From NCBI GenBank assembly GCA_031423615.1, contig JANPFV010000104.1:56326-120325 (forward strand): a stretch of DNA of 64,000 nucleotides, read 5' to 3'. Positions 59,948 through 64,000 of this stretch are shown one piece after another. Below the pieces are notes generated by a model, which worked only from the letters and a program-made list of their open reading frames with translations, searched no databases and was not told the DNA's origin. Origin of the DNA: JADLGJ01 sp031423615 (GTDB taxonomy: Bacteria > Omnitrophota > Gorgyraeia > Zapsychrales > JANLHA01). Within the stretch, counting starts at the first letter, position 1. Every line of letters starts with the position of its first letter. Made by a program: the position numbers and the translations under genes.

Positions 59948-62900
59948 ATGCGCAGAGTAATAAGTTGGGTTGTGATGATTTGTTTTGTGAGTTCTTTAAT
60001 CGTTTCCCCCGCCGGAGCGCAGGTTTTGCCGCTAGCCGCTCCGTCCTCGGTCGCTGGTTTTCAGCCGCTCATTCTTATCGGCTTAAAGATCCATCCCGAA
60101 AATCCTTTTCTATTTGATTTTATCGTCGATCAAGGCCAGAACAAACTCTCATCCGAAGAGCTCAAAAGCGAAACCGAAAAGCTGGTCAAATATTTTTTGG
60201 CCGCGCTGACTATTCCCGATAAAGATTCCTGGGTCAATTTGTCTCCTTACGAAAAAGACCGCATTATTCCCGACGCTCTCGGACAAACAATCATGGGCAA
60301 AACCATGTTAGAACAGGATTATGTTTTAAAGCAATTGGCCTCGTCTTTGACCAACCCGGAAGAAAAGCTGGGGCAAGAGTTTTGGACCAAGGTCCGCGCT
60401 CAAGCCGGACAGGACAATGTCGAAGCCAGCACTTTAAGCAAGGTGTGGATTGTTCCGCAGAAAGCAGAGGTTTTAGAAAACGGCGGCATTGTCGTCATCG
60501 GTGAAAAGCGTTTGAAAGTCATGATGCAGGAGGAGTATGAAAAAGGGACTGCCCCTTTTCCTGAACACAATTCCCGCGAAAATGAGGGACAGTCCCCAAC
60601 AAATCGGGGACAGTCCCTCATTTTTCGTTCGACCATTCTTCCTGCCATCGAAAAGGAAATCAATGAAGGAAAGAATTTTGCCGGAGTGCGTCAGGTTTAC
60701 AATTCCGTTATTTTAGCCACATGGTTTAAACAAGCGCTCAAAGAAAGTTTGTTGGGCAAAATTTATGCGGACCAAAGCAAGGTCGTGGGTGTGACGACCG
60801 ATGATAAAGAAATGAAGCAAAGAATTTATGAACAGTATTTGGCCGCCTTCAAGAAGGGCGCTTACAATTTGATTAAGGAAGAACAAGACCCGACGACGGG
60901 AGAGATGATTCCGCGCAAATATTTTTCCGGGGGAACATCCATGGTTTTTAAAGCGGGAGAATTTTCAAGAAAGGCTTCCTCTTCTTTAAGTATGCAGCCC
61001 GTTCTAAGTTCGGGGAAACTGGATGCCAGAGTGCAATTGGGAACAGACAAGGAAGTGTTGCGTTTAAAAGAAGGCGCTGACCGGTCGAGTTCGACAGTAT
61101 TTCAACTTCCGGCAGTAACTCCTGAGTATATTGCTGCAAAGGCACAAAACACGGTAGATACGATTCAATATCAGTGGAGAATACTTTCGGAGGCAGAAGT
61201 AGACCCATCCCAGTACGCCCAAAACTGGCGGGCAAGAAAACCTGTTGTTATGCTAGACAGGATTAACCAGGTTCTTGGAGAAAGTGAATCTTATGCAGTC
61301 GCAGCGGAAGTGGTGAGCCGCTTAAGAAATCTTTCTTATACTCCAGCCGACGCGCCGATTGAGAGAATATTGGCTTCCTTAAGCCGATCTTTAGCCTCCA
61401 TAGGAGAAGGTGTGACTCCCGAAAATAGTTTGGCCCTTGAATCTTCCGGAGTTGAAGGTCCGATTGGTGACGAGATTGATAACAAAATGCTCAAATTTGA
61501 AAACACAGCGCGGCTGGCATGGGCATTGAAGAATAATTTTACAGCGGATGAAACACGTTTTATGGCTATGATGATATCGGCTCACCGTGGAGATAGGGAT
61601 GGGATAAAAGAAATATCGCAATGGACGGGTGATGTTAGGCCGTCGTTAAATGATCAAAGATTGGGGATGTTTTTGGTGATTGATCCAACCCGTAGAGGTG
61701 AGTTGCTGGAATTTGTGAAGAGTAATTTGGGCGAGGAGGAACAGAGGAAAGCACAGGCTACTTTTGATAAATTGAGCAGTTTTAAAGTGCGCTTAAGTCT
61801 CTTGACTATTTTAGCAAGCTTTGGTGAGTCGGTGGTGATTGGTTATCGTGATATAATGTCGGTTATTGAGGACAGCCAAAGAATGCTGGAAATTTCGCGC
61901 CTTGGTTTTTCTCCTGTTTCGGGATTAGAAATATCAAAGCCAGAGATTGATAGGTGGAATAGCGCATTAAATGAGTTGAGCAGCGTGCTAAGGGAAGATT
62001 CAATATTAAGAAATGTTATTTATTTGCGGGCAGCCCGGATCCATGGTCAGATTATCCAATTTTTAAGTGAACAACCATCACCGGGCGGTGCAGTCGGAAT
62101 TCTTCCCCAGATTGATGAGTTAAGCGGCCAAATGGCAAATGCCCTTGCTAAGATTTTGGGGGGAACAAGGGCACTAGAGGAGAAGTTAAGTGAAAGGCCA
62201 ACGGTAAAACCAAACTTAAGTGATGTGGAGTTTTTGCGTGCGATTCTCGCAGGCACCGGGATGAACATAATCCGGGAGCCAATAACGGCGGGTTATGAGA
62301 AGATGATAAATATTTATGATAATCAGCCGCCTACAGTCGATAGTAGGGGCAAGCAAAAGGACTTCGAATTGGCGATGAGGTTAACTTTATTAAAATTACA
62401 AGGCTCCGCGTCGAGTTCTTTGGAGGGACAGATTGCGAGAGCGACGGAAGAGATGATTGCAGAATTATGGCAGGATGTATCAACGAATTCTTCCAAAGTT
62501 CCAATTTCTCCTCCCGTCCGTGCTTTCTTGTCTGAAGTATTAAATGGAGCAGGATATTGGTTTGGACCGCAAGATGCGTCTGAAAAAAATATTACTCTCA
62601 CCGAGACAAGTAACATTTCACCAGCAGATTATAAGGCAAATGCCCCAATGTTTGCTCGTCTGGGGATAAGAACCGATACAAACCAACCCGGTCAACTTCT
62701 TATAGACAAAAAGCACTTTAATACTATAAATGATTGGAGTGATGTTTTTACAAAAAGAAAAAAAATTATTCAGCAAAGGTACCGGTATTATCAAGTCTAT
62801 GATTTCGAAAGGCAATTCCTCGCGTTGACCATGGTTAATTCCCCTGATTATGTTGAAATACGAAAGGCCTTCTACGAATTTCATGCTGAATATCAACGGA

Positions 62901-64000
62901 TATTGAAGAATGAATTGGCGACTGATTTAAAGCCATTGACCACCCAACTTATTACTAGATATTTTTCCGGCCATCCTGAGATACAACGTGTTTTCCAGAC
63001 AGCTTTTGACCGGTTAAGCAATTTAGATTTAGATGAGAATGAAAAGAAAAAATTTGGGCGAAAATTTGCAGATTTCTTGGTGAAAATTGATGAGATTTTG
63101 ATTGATTTTGATGATCCTCTTCCAGGGCAAGTTAATTTTCCTTTAGCGGCTTTGGATTTAGCAATCAGCGTATTGATACAGAGAGATTTTACTGATGCCA
63201 GAAATGAGTTATTGAAATTGAGCCGGGAAGCTGTCCTGCCCACACTGGAGGGCCCTAAAGCTCTTAATTCCGGTTATGCTCAAATTCGAAGAGCTATTCT
63301 TGCCAGTTATGAGCGGGTAAAAGGTTTCCCACCTCCGGAAGGTCTCACTCAGGTGGTCATGGCCGAAATAATTAGAATGGCGGCGAATTATCTTTCTCCT
63401 GAATCGCCCGGTGCCGATATGTTGTCAGGGCAAAACAGGGAGTTAGTATATCTCGTTTTGGAATTAAGTAAACTGCCATATGGTGCAAAAATTTCTAGAG
63501 AACATCATTCAGTCTTTCTTTCGGCAAATTCTCCCGAGACTCAAGCAGCGCTTAAGGCCGCTTATATTTTTCCTATTGCCGGAACATCAGATTGGCGAAA
63601 GATTGGCCCGGATCCGGATTGGAGCGTTGAGCGTCTTATTGATAAAAGGGTGGGACCGCCAACAGAATCGGAGAAGGAATTATATACGTTAGTAAATAAC
63701 GATGACGGTTATAAGGCTTATGAACATTGGTGGGGAACAATTATTAAATATGCAGAAGGGCTAAACGGTCCGAAGGCTGCTAAGGTGTGGGAAATAATAT
63801 TGAAGGGTATGGAAGAGGAGGAGTTGGACCACAGATTCGGAGAACTTCTCGTTAAAATTTACCAGGAAACTAAACAACGGGTATGGAATAACCCGGATAG
63901 TTTAAAGACCGAGCTTGCGTTCTCACAGCGGCGGGTGTTGAATTTATTCGCTGAAAGAACTGTAATTCCCTATTTAAGATCCAATGTTGGGTCTATAGTT
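59948..64000 (+). CDS. N-terminal part of a very long secreted protein, open at the window edge
   Basis: I translated this frame codon by codon: 1351 codons from ATG 59948 to base 64000 with no stop, so the gene continues beyond the window. AAAAGGA lies 7 bases upstream. Residues 1-24 form a signal peptide (RRVISWVVMICFVSSLIVSP, then AGAQ). The first module (about 25-345) has PLILIGLKIHPENPFLFDF, PDKDSWVNLSPYEKDRIIP, TMLEQDYVLKQLASSLTNPE and STLSKVWIVPQKAEVL. It continues with QVYNSVILATWFKQALKESL and EEQDPTTGEMIPRKYFSGG. From memory this resembles the conserved N-terminal module of large exported Omnitrophota proteins; I cannot verify that here. The remaining 1000 residues are mostly helical, Cys-poor, without a catalytic motif I recognise. 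The codons shift toward ATA, AGA and AGG after about residue 375. A palindrome is translated at residues 199-226. Confidence 0.9.
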   Translation, partial: MRRVISWVVMICFVSSLIVSPAGAQVLPLAAPSSVAGFQPLILIGLKIHPENPFLFDFIVDQGQNKLSSEELKSETEKLVKYFLAALTIPDKDSWVNLSPYEKDRIIPDALGQTIMGKTMLEQDYVLKQLASSLTNPEEKLGQEFWTKVRAQAGQDNVEASTLSKVWIVPQKAEVLENGGIVVIGEKRLKVMMQEEYEKGTAPFPEHNSRENEGQSPTNRGQSLIFRSTILPAIEKEINEGKNFAGVRQVYNSVILATWFKQALKESLLGKIYADQSKVVGVTTDDKEMKQRIYEQYLAAFKKGAYNLIKEEQDPTTGEMIPRKYFSGGTSMVFKAGEFSRKASSSLSMQPVLSSGKLDARVQLGTDKEVLRLKEGADRSSSTVFQLPAVTPEYIAAKAQNTVDTIQYQWRILSEAEVDPSQYAQNWRARKPVVMLDRINQVLGESESYAVAAEVVSRLRNLSYTPADAPIERILASLSRSLASIGEGVTPENSLALESSGVEGPIGDEIDNKMLKFENTARLAWALKNNFTADETRFMAMMISAHRGDRDGIKEISQWTGDVRPSLNDQRLGMFLVIDPTRRGELLEFVKSNLGEEEQRKAQATFDKLSSFKVRLSLLTILASFGESVVIGYRDIMSVIEDSQRMLEISRLGFSPVSGLEISKPEIDRWNSALNELSSVLREDSILRNVIYLRAARIHGQIIQFLSEQPSPGGAVGILPQIDELSGQMANALAKILGGTRALEEKLSERPTVKPNLSDVEFLRAILAGTGMNIIREPITAGYEKMINIYDNQPPTVDSRGKQKDFELAMRLTLLKLQGSASSSLEGQIARATEEMIAELWQDVSTNSSKVPISPPVRAFLSEVLNGAGYWFGPQDASEKNITLTETSNISPADYKANAPMFARLGIRTDTNQPGQLLIDKKHFNTINDWSDVFTKRKKIIQQRYRYYQVYDFERQFLALTMVNSPDYVEIRKAFYEFHAEYQRILKNELATDLKPLTTQLITRYFSGHPEIQRVFQTAFDRLSNLDLDENEKKKFGRKFADFLVKIDEILIDFDDPLPGQVNFPLAALDLAISVLIQRDFTDARNELLKLSREAVLPTLEGPKALNSGYAQIRRAILASYERVKGFPPPEGLTQVVMAEIIRMAANYLSPESPGADMLSGQNRELVYLVLELSKLPYGAKISREHHSVFLSANSPETQAALKAAYIFPIAGTSDWRKIGPDPDWSVERLIDKRVGPPTESEKELYTLVNNDDGYKAYEHWWGTIIKYAEGLNGPKAAKVWEIILKGMEEEELDHRFGELLVKIYQETKQRVWNNPDSLKTELAFSQRRVLNLFAERTVIPYLRSNVGSIV
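60579..60624 (+). repeat. Palindromic repeat translated in frame within the long gene
   Basis: AAAATGAGGGACAGTCCCC (60579-60597) and GGGGACAGTCCCTCATTTT (60606-60624) form a 19-base inverted repeat with one central A-A mismatch and an 8-base loop. A partial third arm, AAAGGGACTGCCCCTTTT, lies at 60542-60559. The reading frame passes through all of it, encoding ENEGQSPTNRGQSLI. The form resembles REP-type mobile palindromes. Confidence 0.75.

Noticed and set aside
60542..60624. CRISPR-like repeats
   Set aside because: There are only two opposed arms plus a partial one, without regular spacers; it is a palindromic repeat, not an array.
60400..63243. Several minus-strand frames of 62-97 residues opposite the right-edge gene
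   Set aside because: They are short, scattered and without start signals, while the plus strand has one uninterrupted 1351-codon frame over the same bases.
63480..63692. Small plus-strand frame of 70 residues near the right edge
   Set aside because: It overlaps the long open frame in another phase and has no ribosome-binding site or motif.

Overview
The window reads as ordinary chromosomal DNA of a diderm (Gram-negative) bacterium. It carries Kdo, lipid A and LPS-transport genes, an OmpA/Pal lipoprotein, an RseP-type protease and the full set of core enzymes expected of a free chromosome. The combination of heavily fused and tandem LPS glycosyltransferases, a ruvB-DUF2905-spoIID-queA-tgt block, a trigger factor without its PPIase domain, and a very long secreted reading frame at the right edge suggests the candidate phylum Omnitrophota (former OP3). 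That assignment is an inference from gene content, not from a marker-gene phylogeny. Every supported gene lies on the + strand. I saw no tRNA, rRNA, CRISPR array, insertion sequence or phage gene.

Layout. 1-3.5 kb: end of an unknown gene, a sugar-phosphate nucleotidyltransferase, then metK and ahcY (the SAM/SAH cycle), closed by a strong terminator. 3.5-8.1 kb: an OmpR-type two-component pair, a secreted FN3-like protein, a small unknown protein and a NadD-like protein with an altered active site. 8.1-18.1 kb: pfkA, ilvC, leuA, aroE, a prepilin peptidase, aroK, dprA, topA and a XerC/D recombinase, many overlapping by a few bases. 18.1-34.7 kb: a long envelope cluster with waaA, lpxK, an LpxL-ELM1 fusion, a GT4-GT9 fusion, one GT4, three more GT9 heptosyltransferase-like genes, a heptose kinase, kdsB, kdsA, kdsD, kdsC, an LptC/LptA-like protein and lptB. 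Together these make Kdo, decorate lipid A and core, and export LPS. 34.7-41.7 kb: tig, clpP, a class V aminotransferase with serA, purA, a Pal-like lipoprotein and a coiled-coil protein. 41.8-52.4 kb: uppS, cdsA, dxr, rseP, a CpaF ATPase, proS, rimP, nusA and infB. 52.4-59.6 kb: trpS, scpA, ruvB, DUF2905, spoIID, queA, tgt and trmD.

59.6-64 kb is different. A 357-base gap holds a copy of a dispersed repeat, a promoter-like site and a leader hairpin. From 59948 a single reading frame with a signal peptide stays open for 1351 codons and runs off the window without a stop. It resembles the start of the very large secreted proteins reported from Omnitrophota. It carries a palindromic repeat translated in frame, and its codon usage changes part-way along. 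This is the most interesting region in the window.

Limits: functions come from reading motifs by eye. Start sites were chosen from ribosome-binding sites, overlaps and family alignments recalled from memory. Hairpins were found by inspection, without folding energies.
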